A stretch of 64,000 bases of DNA from the NCBI RefSeq assembly GCF_004006015.1, contig NZ_CP034766.1, positions 1,583,001-1,647,000 on the forward strand. Reading direction: 5' to 3'. Every line of letters starts with the position of its first letter. Position 1 is the stretch's first letter. The stretch is from Rhodococcus sp. X156 (GTDB lineage Bacteria > Actinomycetota > Actinomycetes > Mycobacteriales > Mycobacteriaceae). A model generated the notes under the pieces. The model was not told where the DNA came from. It ran no database searches and was given only the letters and a program-made list of their open reading frames with translations. A program made the position numbers and the translations under genes. This document shows, one piece after another, positions 1-7,801 of this stretch.

Positions 1-149
1 GCGAGCTCGAAGGAGTGGTACTCCACCTCCACCTCGCCGCCACCGGCCTGCTGGTAGCGGCGCACCCCCTCCTCGAAGCGGTGCTTGCCGACGTAGCACC
101 AGGGGCAGGCGATGTCGGACCAGATGTCTACCTTCAGCGGGCTGCTCAT
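1..149 (-). CDS. DsbA-family oxidoreductase, FrnE-like (partial, 3' end outside window)
   Basis: Only the first 49 codons are in the window. They begin MSSPLKVDIWSDIACPWCYV, which gives a thioredoxin-fold beta strand followed by a CPWC redox motif at about residues 15-18. That arrangement is typical of the FrnE/2-hydroxychromene-2-carboxylate isomerase branch of the DsbA family, usually cytosolic and acting on thiols or small molecules. There is no signal peptide. The gene follows the F420-type oxidoreductase by 52 bp on the same strand, so it is probably the last visible member of the kshA operon. The substrate cannot be inferred. Confidence 0.85.
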   Translation of the reverse strand, partial: MSSPLKVDIWSDIACPWCYVGKHRFEEGVRRYQQAGGGEVEVEYHSFEL

Positions 150-201
150 GCCCGGGGCAACACCACGGGCAGACGCCGGTATTCCGGCGGCGGTGCGGTG
201 C

Positions 202-1065
202 TCAGCCGGGGAGGCCGGCGAGCTCGGCGAAGGCCGCGAGCTGCTCCAGGTAGTGCTCCAGCGACTCGTGGCGCAGCGTCAGGTTCACCAGCGTGCCGCC
301 CGCCTTCTCCGCCGTCTCCAGCATCTCGCCGACCGAGTCGGGCGCGCCGATGGCGTCGATGCGCCCACCGGGGGTGAAGACCACGTCGAACCCGGCCGGC
401 GGGTCCACCTCGTCGAGCATCTGGCGCATCAGCTCCGGGGAGGGGCCGCGGAACGCCTGCGGCGCGGGCGACCACCCGTCAGCCAGCGTCACGGCACGCC
501 GCAGCGCCCGCTTGCTGTGCCCACCGATCCACAGGGGCAGCTTCTCCTGCGCCGCGTGCGGGTCGATCACCAGGTTCTCGAAGGAGTAGTACGGACCGTC
601 GTAGGACACCACCCGCTTGCCCAGCGCCGCGCGCAGCGCCCGCAGCGCGTCGTCGGCCCGGGGACCGCGGTCGGCGAAGGGCTTGCCGAGCAGGTCGAAC
701 TCTTCCTCGAGGTTGCCCACCCCGAGGCCCAGCACCAGCCGGCCACCGCTGAGGTGGTCCAGCGTGCCGTAGCGCTTGGCCAGCTCCAGCGGGTGGTAGA
801 AGGGCAGCACCAGCACGTACGGCAGGAACCGGATGCGGCTGGTCTGGCCGGCCAGGAACGCGAACGTCGCCAGCGGGTCGTAGAACCGCTCGCCACGGGG
901 CAGGCCCGGGGGCACTGCCACGTGGTCGCCGCAGGTCATGAAGTCGTAGCCGAGCTGGTCGGCGGCCTGGGCCACCCGCACCAGCTCGGCCGGACCGGCC
1001 TCGCTCTCCCACGCCGGGCGGTTGCCCGAGAGCGCCACGATGGGAGAGCCGAGGCCTACCCGCAT
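202..1065 (-). CDS. LLM-class F420-dependent oxidoreductase
   Basis: A 287-residue luciferase-like monooxygenase-fold protein. It opens MRVGLGSPIVALSG, has the family's CGDHVAVP segment near residue 45, the SGGRLVLGLGVGN segment near residue 105, and a LPLWIGGHSKRALRR segment near residue 175. The length is normal for the TIGR03619-type F420 subgroup. The ATG overlaps the TGA of the preceding small gene (ATGA), so translation is probably coupled. Placement directly behind kshA suggests a role in steroid or other hydrophobic substrate catabolism, but that is inference. F420 rather than FMN use is inferred from family membership. Confidence 0.85.
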   Translation of the reverse strand: MRVGLGSPIVALSGNRPAWESEAGPAELVRVAQAADQLGYDFMTCGDHVAVPPGLPRGERFYDPLATFAFLAGQTSRIRFLPYVLVLPFYHPLELAKRYGTLDHLSGGRLVLGLGVGNLEEEFDLLGKPFADRGPRADDALRALRAALGKRVVSYDGPYYSFENLVIDPHAAQEKLPLWIGGHSKRALRRAVTLADGWSPAPQAFRGPSPELMRQMLDEVDPPAGFDVVFTPGGRIDAIGAPDSVGEMLETAEKAGGTLVNLTLRHESLEHYLEQLAAFAELAGLPG

Positions 1066-1391
1066 CAGTGCGCGGCCTGGTCGTGACCGGCGAAGGCTGC
1101 CTCCGGGTTGACCGGAAGCGGCTCGTGGGAGACCACCTCCAGCGTCCCGGCCACTGCGGCCTCCCGGATGCTCTGCCGCAGCTCCTGGCAGCCGGAGAAG
1201 GTGCCACCGTTGGGCCCGGGACGCGGGGAGGCCGCCCGCCGCTCCAGGCAGGCCTCCACCGCGTCGTCGTGCCACTGGATGGTCGTCTGGTCCCAGCTGC
1301 TCTTGCGTGCCGTGACCGATGCGGTGCACGCCCGGCAGCGCACCTGCTGCATCGGCGTGTCCTCGAGACGGTTGTCGGGCCGAACGCTCAT
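1065..1391 (-). CDS. Small four-cysteine protein encoded between kshA and an LLM oxidoreductase
   Basis: A 108-residue soluble protein with a CRAC pair (Cys19, Cys22) and two further cysteines (Cys48, Cys68), a pattern that could bind zinc or an iron-sulfur centre. I see no known domain. It overlaps kshA upstream (ATGA) and the LLM oxidoreductase downstream (ATGA), so the three are translated from one message. Similar-sized proteins beside kshA in other steroid degraders come to mind, but I cannot confirm homology here. A role as electron-transfer partner or assembly factor for the Rieske oxygenase would be speculation. Confidence 0.75.
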   Translation of the reverse strand: MSVRPDNRLEDTPMQQVRCRACTASVTARKSSWDQTTIQWHDDAVEACLERRAASPRPGPNGGTFSGCQELRQSIREAAVAGTLEVVSHEPLPVNPEAAFAGHDQAAH

Positions 1392-2566
1392 CAGACCGGC
1401 TGGCTCTCGGCGGTCTCGCGATCGGCGGCGTCCCGGGTGGCGATGTTCTGGGCGACCTCGGCACGCCACGCCTGGTTCGGCTGCGTGGTGTCGATCTCGA
1501 ACTCGAACCGGTCCGTCATGTCCGGCGTCACGTCGGCGACGTCGACGTAGAACTGCTCGTACCAGCGACGCAGCTGGTAGACCGGGCCGTCCTCCTCGGT
1601 GAGCAGCGGGTTGTCGATGCGGGCCTTGTGCTTCCAGATGTGCACGTCCTGCTCGAAGCCGAGCCGGATGAAGTCACCCATCTTGCGGGCCATCGCCTCG
1701 GCGGCCGCGTCGTCCAGGCCCGGCAGCTTCTTGACGATGACGCCGTACTGCAGCACGAAGGAGTTGGCGTCGATCGGGTAGTGGCAGTTGATGAGCACGC
1801 TGGGGACGTCCTCAGCGTTCTGGTAGTGGTACACGAGGTCGTCGATCATGAACGACGGTCCGTGGTACGAGGCGACCGATGAGTTGCCCGTGCTGATCGG
1901 CGCGTTGGGGTCCGACGCGGCGGCGCGCTGGATGTCGTCGCGGCCCTCACCGTTCATCCACTGGGTGGCGGTGTGCCCCTCGAAGACGTTCTTGAAGTAC
2001 GTCGGGAAGGAGTAGTGGATGTAGAAGAAGTGCGCCATGTCCACGACGTTGTCGATGATCTCGCGGCAGTTGGAGCCCTCGATCTTGGTGGTGTACCAGA
2101 CCCAGTCGGTGTACTCCGGGTCGTCGTAGGCCGCGATGCGCGGGATGGTCACGTCCGCCGGCGGGGGGTTGCCCTCGGGGTCGTTCCAGACGAAGAGCAT
2201 GCCGTCCTGCAGCAGCGTGGGCCACGCCGCGGTGCGGGCGCGCAGCGGGACGCGCTTGGCGTAGGGCACGGCCTTGCACTTGCCGTCGCCGCCCCAGCGC
2301 CAGTCGTGGAACGGGCAGGCCACCGTGTTGCCCTTGACCTGGCCCTGGGAGAGGTCGCCGCCCATGTGGCGGCAGTAGGCGTCGAGCACGCTGATCTTGC
2401 CGTCCTCGCCGGCGAAGACCACGAGCTTCTGGCCGAAGGCCTCGATGGAGTGCGGCTTGCCGTCGGCGAAGTCGCGCTGCAGGCCCAGGCAGTGCCAGCC
2501 ACGTGCGTAGCGGTCCGGCACGCCGTCGTTCTCGATCTGGCGGACCTCGTCCTCGACAATGCTCAT
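1391..2566 (-). CDS. kshA: 3-ketosteroid 9-alpha-hydroxylase, oxygenase component KshA
   Basis: A 391-residue Rieske non-heme iron oxygenase. The Rieske [2Fe-2S] ligands are Cys65/His67 (CRHMGG) and Cys84/His87 (CPFHDW). The mononuclear iron site has Asp176, His179 and His184 (DMAHFFYIHY) with Asp307 as the likely third ligand. Length and motif layout match mycobacterial and rhodococcal KshA, which 9-alpha-hydroxylates 4-androstene-3,17-dione or its CoA-thioester relatives using the reductase KshB (not in this window). Together with KstD this opens steroid ring B. The ATG at 2566 was chosen because GGAGAC lies just upstream; an upstream extension has no ribosome site. First gene of a leftward operon, divergent from kstD. 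Confidence 0.95.
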   Translation of the reverse strand: MSIVEDEVRQIENDGVPDRYARGWHCLGLQRDFADGKPHSIEAFGQKLVVFAGEDGKISVLDAYCRHMGGDLSQGQVKGNTVACPFHDWRWGGDGKCKAVPYAKRVPLRARTAAWPTLLQDGMLFVWNDPEGNPPPADVTIPRIAAYDDPEYTDWVWYTTKIEGSNCREIIDNVVDMAHFFYIHYSFPTYFKNVFEGHTATQWMNGEGRDDIQRAAASDPNAPISTGNSSVASYHGPSFMIDDLVYHYQNAEDVPSVLINCHYPIDANSFVLQYGVIVKKLPGLDDAAAEAMARKMGDFIRLGFEQDVHIWKHKARIDNPLLTEEDGPVYQLRRWYEQFYVDVADVTPDMTDRFEFEIDTTQPNQAWRAEVAQNIATRDAADRETAESQPV

Positions 2567-2669
2567 GTTCGGGTCTCCATTCCTGACGTCCCAGGGTCTG
2601 CGCCGCAAGGCAGTACGCCCGCGAGCCTGCTTGCAGTGTCATGGATCACCAGGGTTTAGTCGAGACGAG

Positions 2670-2684
2670 TCCCGCTGATCGGGA
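2670..2684. promoter_or_regulatory. Operator candidate 1 between kshA and kstD (TCCCG-N5-CGGGA)
   Basis: A perfect 5-bp inverted repeat, TCCCGCTGATCGGGA, in the 222-bp intergenic region between the divergent kshA and kstD. A second, related 15-mer lies 31 bp to the right (centre to centre, about three helical turns). The shape resembles IclR-type operators (TTCCG-N5-CGGAA). I see no KstR-type TnnAACnnGTTnnA site. The regulator is unknown. Confidence 0.5.
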
Positions 2685-2700
2685 GAAAACCGGACAGCTG

Positions 2701-2715
2701 TCTCGCCTAACGGGA
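2701..2715. promoter_or_regulatory. Operator candidate 2 between kshA and kstD (TCTCG-N5-CGGGA)
   Basis: TCTCGCCTAACGGGA matches the upstream palindrome at 11 of 15 positions, with one arm imperfect. It sits 74 bp before the kstD start. The pair could bind two dimers on one face of the DNA and control kshA and kstD together. Confidence 0.45.
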
Positions 2716-2788
2716 CCGCTCTCGGGAGCAGTGGTGGGCTGGCCTAGCGTTCGCACCGTTGACCGACGATGTGAGGCGAGGCGCGGGA

Positions 2789-4450
2789 ATGACTGTGGAT
2801 AGCACCAGCTGGGACGAGACCTTCGACTTCGTGGTCGTGGGTTCCGGGGGCGGCGGCATGACTGCGGCCCTCACCGCCAAGGACGCGGGCATGTCCACCG
2901 TGGTGATCGAGAAGGGCTCCAAGTACGGCGGCTCCACCGCCATCTCCGGCGGCGGGATCTGGATCCCCAACAACCCCACGCTGCGCAAGAAGGGCCACGA
3001 CGACAGCACCGGCTCCATCCGTCGCTACCTCGACCTGCTCACCGAGGGGCGCGTCCCCGGCGCCCGCCTGGACGCCTACATCGAGCACGGCCCCAAGGCG
3101 ATGGAGCTGCTCGAGCAGAGCAAGTGGATGAAGTTCTTCTGGACCAAGGGCTACTCCGACTACCACCCCGAGCTGGAGGGCGGCAAGGCCGACGGCCGCT
3201 CCATCGAGGCCAAGCCGTTCGACACCCGCAAGCTGCGCGAGGACGAGAAGTACCAGCGCCCCAACAGCATGAAGGGCCCGCTGGGCCTGTGGGTGACGGC
3301 CAAGGACTACCACGACCTGGCCATGGTGAAGCGCACGTGGGCCGGCCGTCGAGCATCCATGGTCGCCGCCTGGCGGGTGTCGTCCAACATGGTCCTGCGT
3401 CGCCACATGGCCACCGGTGGCCGCGCCCTGGTCGCGCGGATGCGGATGGCCCTCAAGGACGCCGGCGTCCCGGTGTGGCTGAAGACCCCGATGACCGAGC
3501 TGGTGGTCGAGGGTGGCCGCGTGGTGGGAGTGGTGGTCCAGCGCGACGGCACGTCGGTGCGGGTGGGTGCTCGCCGCGGTGTCCTGCTGGCCACCGGTGG
3601 CTTCGACCACAACACCGAGATGCGGGAGAAGTACCTGCCCGAGGGCGGCAAGGAGAACCACAGCCTCGGCGCCCGTGAGCTCAAGGGTGACGGCATCAAC
3701 GTCGGCACCCAGCTCGGTGCGGCCGTGGACCTCATGGACGACGCCTGGTGGATGCCCTCGGTGGAGCACCCCTCCGGTGCCACCATCCCGCTGGTGTCCG
3801 AGCGGGCCATCCCCGGCCAGGTCATCGTGGCCGCCGACGGCAAGCGTTTCACCAACGAGGCCGCGCCGTACGTGAACTTCGTGCACGACCAGCTGGAGGG
3901 CAAGCACCTGCCGGCGTACTTCGTGATGGACGCCAAGGCCCGCGCGCGCTACCCGTTCGCGCAGATCCTGCCCGGCATGCCCTTCCCGGACGACTTCTAC
4001 TCCGCCGGCATCGTGCACAAGGCCGACACCCTCGCCGAGCTGGCCGAGCAGGTCGGGCTGCCGGCTGAGGCGCTGACCCAGACGGTGAGCCGCTTCAACG
4101 ACTTCGCCCGCAGCGGCAAGGACCTCGACTTCAACCGGGGCGACAGCGCCTATGACCGCTACTACGGCGACCCGACGCTGAAGAACCCCAACCTCGACAC
4201 CATCGAGAAGGCGCCGTTCTACGCGATCCGCGTGGAGGTGGGCGACCTGGGCACCAAGGGTGGCCTGGTCACCGACGAGCGGGCCCGGGTGCTGCGCGAG
4301 GACGAGTCGGTCATCGACGGGCTCTACGCCACCGGCAACACCACCGCGTCGGTGATGGGCAACGAGTACGCCGGCCCGGGCGCCACCATCGGCCCCTCCA
4401 TCGCCTTCGGCTACATCGCGGCCAAGGACGCGGCGGGCGTGGCGCTCTGA
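2789..4450 (+). CDS. kstD: 3-oxosteroid 1-dehydrogenase KstD
   Basis: A 553-residue FAD flavoprotein of the fumarate reductase/KstD family, which desaturates C1-C2 of 3-ketosteroids. The FAD-binding glycines lie at about residues 18-23 (VVGSGGGG), followed by EKGSKYGGSTAISGGG at about 50-65, where the substrate-binding region begins. The C-terminal NEYAGPGATIGPSIAFGYIA segment holds the Tyr and Gly that bind the steroid C3 oxygen in known KstDs. The start ATG at 2789 follows a GCGGGA purine run; an upstream in-frame start at 2759 lacks one. It stands alone, divergent from kshA, with a possible shared operator pair. The KshA-KstD pairing implies sterol, cholate or androgen degradation. Confidence 0.95.
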   Translation: MTVDSTSWDETFDFVVVGSGGGGMTAALTAKDAGMSTVVIEKGSKYGGSTAISGGGIWIPNNPTLRKKGHDDSTGSIRRYLDLLTEGRVPGARLDAYIEHGPKAMELLEQSKWMKFFWTKGYSDYHPELEGGKADGRSIEAKPFDTRKLREDEKYQRPNSMKGPLGLWVTAKDYHDLAMVKRTWAGRRASMVAAWRVSSNMVLRRHMATGGRALVARMRMALKDAGVPVWLKTPMTELVVEGGRVVGVVVQRDGTSVRVGARRGVLLATGGFDHNTEMREKYLPEGGKENHSLGARELKGDGINVGTQLGAAVDLMDDAWWMPSVEHPSGATIPLVSERAIPGQVIVAADGKRFTNEAAPYVNFVHDQLEGKHLPAYFVMDAKARARYPFAQILPGMPFPDDFYSAGIVHKADTLAELAEQVGLPAEALTQTVSRFNDFARSGKDLDFNRGDSAYDRYYGDPTLKNPNLDTIEKAPFYAIRVEVGDLGTKGGLVTDERARVLREDESVIDGLYATGNTTASVMGNEYAGPGATIGPSIAFGYIAAKDAAGVAL

Positions 4451-4474
4451 CGCTCCCTCAGCTCTGACGCTCGA

Positions 4475-5494
4475 TCAGTAAGCCAGCCGGGACACCCCGG
4501 CAGCGAACAACCCCGGTGCTCGCGCGGCCAGTGGAACCACACGCCGCGCGAGCACCGGTCTGTCTCGGGCCCAGAGCAGGCCGCTGGTGATCAGCCGCGA
4601 GCGGCGCGACACCCGGGCCCAGGCGCGCTCGTAGTCCTGCGGCCGGCCCGCCCGCACGCAGCGCACCAGCTCGGCGGCTGCCCCGAGCGCCACGGCCAGG
4701 CCCTCCCCGGTGAGCGCGTCCACGTAGCCGGCGGCGTCCCCCACCAGCAGCACCCGGCCGGCCACCCGCCGGCGCACCGGTTGGCGCAAAGGCCCCGCGC
4801 CGCGCACCGGCGACACCGGGGTGGCCCCGGCCAGCTGCTCGGCCAGCAGCGGGAACTCCCGCAGCTGCTCGGCGAAGCCGGCGCGGGTGGCGGAGAGCAC
4901 CGCCACCCCGAGGGTGTCCGGCGCCACGGGCGTCACGTAGGCCTCGGAGTGCTCGCCCCAGGTCACCTCCACGTGGTCGGTGGTGGGGGCCAGCGCGTAG
5001 TGGCGGCGCTGGCCCCACCGAGGTGCCGCGGTGGTCGGCGCCTGCAGCCCCAGGGCGCGGCGCAGGGGGGAGTGCAGCCCGTCGGCGGCCACCAGGTACC
5101 GCGCGCACAGCCCTGCCGCCTCCACCCGGTCGTCGTGCTGCACGGGGGCGTGCACGGTGCGGTCCAGGACGGACACGCCCTGCTGCTGCACAGCCTCGCG
5201 CAGCGCTCGGTGGAGCTCGGTGCGCCGCACCCCGCGTCCGGGCCCGGCGGTGAACGCGGCGTGGGCGGCCAGGCTGCCCTGGCGGTAGGTGATGCCGCGG
5301 ATGGCGTGGCCCGGCGGATCGACGCCGAGAGCCTGCAGCGCGTGCAGCGCCACCGGCATCAGCCCCTCGCCGCACGCCTTGTCCAGGGTCCCTCCGCGCC
5401 GCTCGCACACCACCACGTCCAGCCCGGCACGGGCTGCGCCGAGGGCCACCGCCAGCCCGGCGGGCCCGCCGCCGGCGACGAGCAGGTCATGCAT
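4475..5494 (-). CDS. srsC: FAD-dependent monooxygenase/hydroxylase, SrsC-like
   Basis: A 339-residue flavoprotein of the PHBH/geranylgeranyl-reductase fold. It has a GGGPAGLAVALGAARAG dinucleotide motif at residues 8-24, an Arg-rich segment (RRTELHRAL) near residue 90, and the GDAAGYVDALTGEGL FAD-ribityl motif near residue 250. It overlaps the upstream methyltransferase gene by 8 bp and is the last gene of a polyketide synthase-methyltransferase-flavoprotein operon. That is the order of srsABC in Streptomyces griseus, where the flavoprotein hydroxylates alkylresorcinols to quinols or quinones. The function is assigned from family plus order; the exact substrate is inferred. Confidence 0.75.
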   Translation of the reverse strand: MHDLLVAGGGPAGLAVALGAARAGLDVVVCERRGGTLDKACGEGLMPVALHALQALGVDPPGHAIRGITYRQGSLAAHAAFTAGPGRGVRRTELHRALREAVQQQGVSVLDRTVHAPVQHDDRVEAAGLCARYLVAADGLHSPLRRALGLQAPTTAAPRWGQRRHYALAPTTDHVEVTWGEHSEAYVTPVAPDTLGVAVLSATRAGFAEQLREFPLLAEQLAGATPVSPVRGAGPLRQPVRRRVAGRVLLVGDAAGYVDALTGEGLAVALGAAAELVRCVRAGRPQDYERAWARVSRRSRLITSGLLWARDRPVLARRVVPLAARAPGLFAAGVSRLAY

Positions 5495-6008
5495 CCAGCG
5501 CCGCCAGTGCGTGGTTCTCGCTGCGGATGCGCACGGTGAGCAGCGCCGCGTTGAGCACCGTGAACACCACCGCGGTGACCCAGGCGGTGTGCACCAGCGG
5601 CAGCGCGACCCCCTCCACCACCACCGCCACGTAGTTGGGGTGGGGGATCAGCCGGTAGGGGCCGTGGGTGATCCGCGGCAGGTCCGGCACCACCACCACC
5701 CGGGTGTTCCACTGTGGACCCAGCGTGGTGATGCACCACCACCGCAGGCCCTGCGCGGCGACCACCAGCGCCAGCATGGGCCAGCCGAGGCCGGGGATGA
5801 ACGGCGGGTCGGCGAGCCACACCTCCAGCAGGCAGCCCACCAGCAGCCCGGTGTGCAGCACCACCATGGCGGGGTAGTGGCCGGCCCCGCTCTCCCGCCC
5901 GCCGCGCTCGCGGCTCCAGGCCAGGTTGCGCCGGGCGATCACCAGCTCGGCGAGCCGCTCCACGCCGACCAGTGCCACCAGGACGGTGAACCAGACCTCG
6001 CTCACCAC
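5487..6008 (-). CDS. srsB: Isoprenylcysteine carboxyl methyltransferase-family membrane methyltransferase, SrsB-like
   Basis: A 173-residue integral membrane protein with about four hydrophobic segments. It carries the ICMT-family signature GPYRLIPHPNYVAVVVEG near residues 115-132 and the catalytic-side segment RSENHAL near the C-terminus. Its start overlaps the end of the type III polyketide synthase gene, and its end overlaps the flavoprotein gene. In S. griseus the cognate SrsB O-methylates alkylresorcinols using S-adenosylmethionine. Membrane location fits a lipid-like substrate. Confidence 0.8.
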   Translation of the reverse strand: MVSEVWFTVLVALVGVERLAELVIARRNLAWSRERGGRESGAGHYPAMVVLHTGLLVGCLLEVWLADPPFIPGLGWPMLALVVAAQGLRWWCITTLGPQWNTRVVVVPDLPRITHGPYRLIPHPNYVAVVVEGVALPLVHTAWVTAVVFTVLNAALLTVRIRSENHALAALDA

Positions 6009-7060
6009 TGCAGCAGCACCAGCTCGGCGGCGAAGCCCGGGCCCATCGCCATCAGCACCCCGCGGTCACCGGGTCCGGCGGGGCGCTGCTGCAGGGTGTC
6101 GCGCAGCACGTGCAGCACCGAGGCCGAGGACATGTTGCCCACGGTGCTCAGCGAGTGCCAGGTCAGGGCCAGCGCGTCGTCGCCCAGGCCCAGCGCGGCC
6201 TGCACCGCCCGCAGCACCTTGGGCCCGCCAGGGTGGCTGATCCAGCGCGTGACGTCCTCGAGCTTCAGCTCGTGCGCGGCGAGCAGGCCCCGCACGTCCT
6301 CGCCCAGGTAGGTGTCCACCAGCTCGGGCACCTCCGCGCCCAGCACGATGGCCAGCCCGGTGGTGCCCACGTCCCAGCCCATGGCGTCGGCGGTGTTGGG
6401 GTAGAGGTGGCTGCGGGAGTCGACCACCTGCGGACCCTGGTGAGCGGTGGCGCGCTCGGCGCCCACGGCGACCACCGCGGCCGCGCCGTCGCCGAAGAGC
6501 CCGGAGGCCACCATGTTGGCCACGCTGGCGTCCCCGCGCTGCAGGGTGAGCGAGCACAGCTCCACCGACACCAGCACGGCCACCTCGTCCGGGGCGCCGC
6601 GGAGGTAGTCGTGCAGTCGAGCCACTCCGGACGCCCCCGCCATGCAGCCCAGGCCCATCAGCGGGACCCGCTTGACGTCCGGGCGCAGCCCGACCATGGC
6701 GGCCATGCGCGCGTCCAGCGAGGGCACGGCGATGCCGGTGACCGTGGTGGACATGATCAGGTCGACGTCCTCGGGGGTGAGCCCGGAGTCGGCGAGGGCG
6801 CCGAGCAGGGCCTGCGCGCCGAGGTCCACGGCCTCCTGGAGGAAGACGTTGTTGGCCGCGGTGAAGCCGTCCAGGCCGGCGTAGCGCTCGAGGGGCAGGA
6901 CGAGGTGCCGGGTGGAGACGTGGGCGCTCTCGTGGAACCGGTTGAGCAGCAACCGGGACCGGTCGTCCGGCAGGCACAGCTGCGCAAACGTCTCGGTGAT
7001 CTGCTCCTGCGGGTAGCAGTGCGGGGGCAGGGCGCCGTGCGCTGCGGTGAGCGTGGTCAC
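6002..7060 (-). CDS. srsA: Type III polyketide synthase (alkylresorcinol/alkylpyrone synthase-like, SrsA)
   Basis: A 352-residue chalcone-synthase-fold enzyme with the full triad: Cys139 (MGLGCMAG), His276 (ISHPGGPK) and Asn309 (TVGNMSS). The C-terminal GPGFAAELVLLQW is the usual family ending. These enzymes extend an acyl starter with malonyl-CoA and cyclise the chain. With the ICMT-like methyltransferase and FAD hydroxylase behind it, phenolic lipids such as methylated alkylresorcinols or benzoquinones are the best product guess. The start is GTG at 7060 with only a weak CAGG ribosome site; an upstream start cannot be excluded. First gene of the operon. Confidence 0.9.
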   Translation of the reverse strand: MTTLTAAHGALPPHCYPQEQITETFAQLCLPDDRSRLLLNRFHESAHVSTRHLVLPLERYAGLDGFTAANNVFLQEAVDLGAQALLGALADSGLTPEDVDLIMSTTVTGIAVPSLDARMAAMVGLRPDVKRVPLMGLGCMAGASGVARLHDYLRGAPDEVAVLVSVELCSLTLQRGDASVANMVASGLFGDGAAAVVAVGAERATAHQGPQVVDSRSHLYPNTADAMGWDVGTTGLAIVLGAEVPELVDTYLGEDVRGLLAAHELKLEDVTRWISHPGGPKVLRAVQAALGLGDDALALTWHSLSTVGNMSSASVLHVLRDTLQQRPAGPGDRGVLMAMGPGFAAELVLLQW

Positions 7061-7186
7061 CCTGAAAACGGTACGACTGGTTCGGCGGATCGGCTCGTTC
7101 GTGCCAGAGCGTTCGTGGCGACAGCCATTTGATCACTGGTCGATCACGAAGGACTGCCCTCCGGCACGTCGCGCCCTGCTCCGTGT

Positions 7187-7210
7187 CTGGTCAACCGCTT
7201 AGATGACCAG
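7187..7210. promoter_or_regulatory. Perfect inverted repeat CTGGTCA-N10-TGACCAG
   Basis: A 7-bp perfect inverted repeat with a 10-bp spacer ends two bases before the ATG of the SRPBCC gene at 7213. A related CTGGTC half lies at 7136-7141, nearer the polyketide synthase gene. The position between divergent genes suggests an operator or a start-blocking site. Confidence 0.4.
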
Positions 7211-7212
7211 TC

Positions 7213-7779
7213 ATGAGGGGGAAAACCAAGGGGCGCTTCAGGAAACCGCAACCGCAGGGGACCGCCGACCGCATCTCTGTCGGCACGCTGCCCGCCCGCA
7301 CCGTGCGCATCAGCGAGGCCGTGCTGCTGCGGCACCCGCCAGAGCAGGTCTGGGAGCTGATTTTTCCGGCCGAGCACGCCCCGGTGCTGTCCCCGAACAT
7401 CGTGCGCGGCTTCGCCGTGCCCGGGACACCCACGGTGGGGGTCGGTCACCAGCAGTGCTTCACCGACGTGGCCGGCAACACGAGCATCCTGGAGGTGATC
7501 GAGCACGAGGCGGGCCGGCGGGCCGTCACCCGCACCATCTCACCGCGGCCGGCGGTGCCGCACCGAATGGTGCACCTGGTGGACCCGGCCCCCAACGGCA
7601 CCGTGCTCAGCCTGGGCATCGAGATCGACGTCCCTGCCGGTCAGCAGATCGACCCGGGCTTCGAGCCGTTGCAGCGTCGGGGACTGCGGGACTACCTCGA
7701 CCGGGCCCAACGGGCGCTGGCCATGGCCGAGACCACCAGGACGACCAACCGCGGCAGGCACGCACGGCTCGACGACTAG
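7213..7779 (+). CDS. SRPBCC-family protein (START/polyketide cyclase-like fold)
   Basis: A 188-residue soluble protein. The core from about residue 28 (TVRISEAVLLRHPPEQVWELIFPAEHAP) is typical of SRPBCC ligand-binding proteins, which have an N-terminal strand, a helix with P-x-x-V-W, and a long C-terminal helix (here about 150-175). The first 25 residues are basic and unlike the family, so a later start is possible. An inverted repeat lies directly in front of the ATG. It is divergent from the type III polyketide synthase operon, so it might handle a lipid-like product or intermediate. That link is inference. Confidence 0.65.
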   Translation: MRGKTKGRFRKPQPQGTADRISVGTLPARTVRISEAVLLRHPPEQVWELIFPAEHAPVLSPNIVRGFAVPGTPTVGVGHQQCFTDVAGNTSILEVIEHEAGRRAVTRTISPRPAVPHRMVHLVDPAPNGTVLSLGIEIDVPAGQQIDPGFEPLQRRGLRDYLDRAQRALAMAETTRTTNRGRHARLDD

Positions 7780-7801
7780 CACGCCGCCAGCGCACCCAGG
7801 G

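Noticed and set aside
112-1086. Long open frame on the plus strand
   Set aside because: Antisense shadow of the F420-type oxidoreductase gene; arginine/histidine-rich translation with no domain.
2567-2788. KstR operator (TnnAACnnGTTnnA) sought between kshA and kstD
   Set aside because: No acceptable match; the palindromes seen there have a different pattern.
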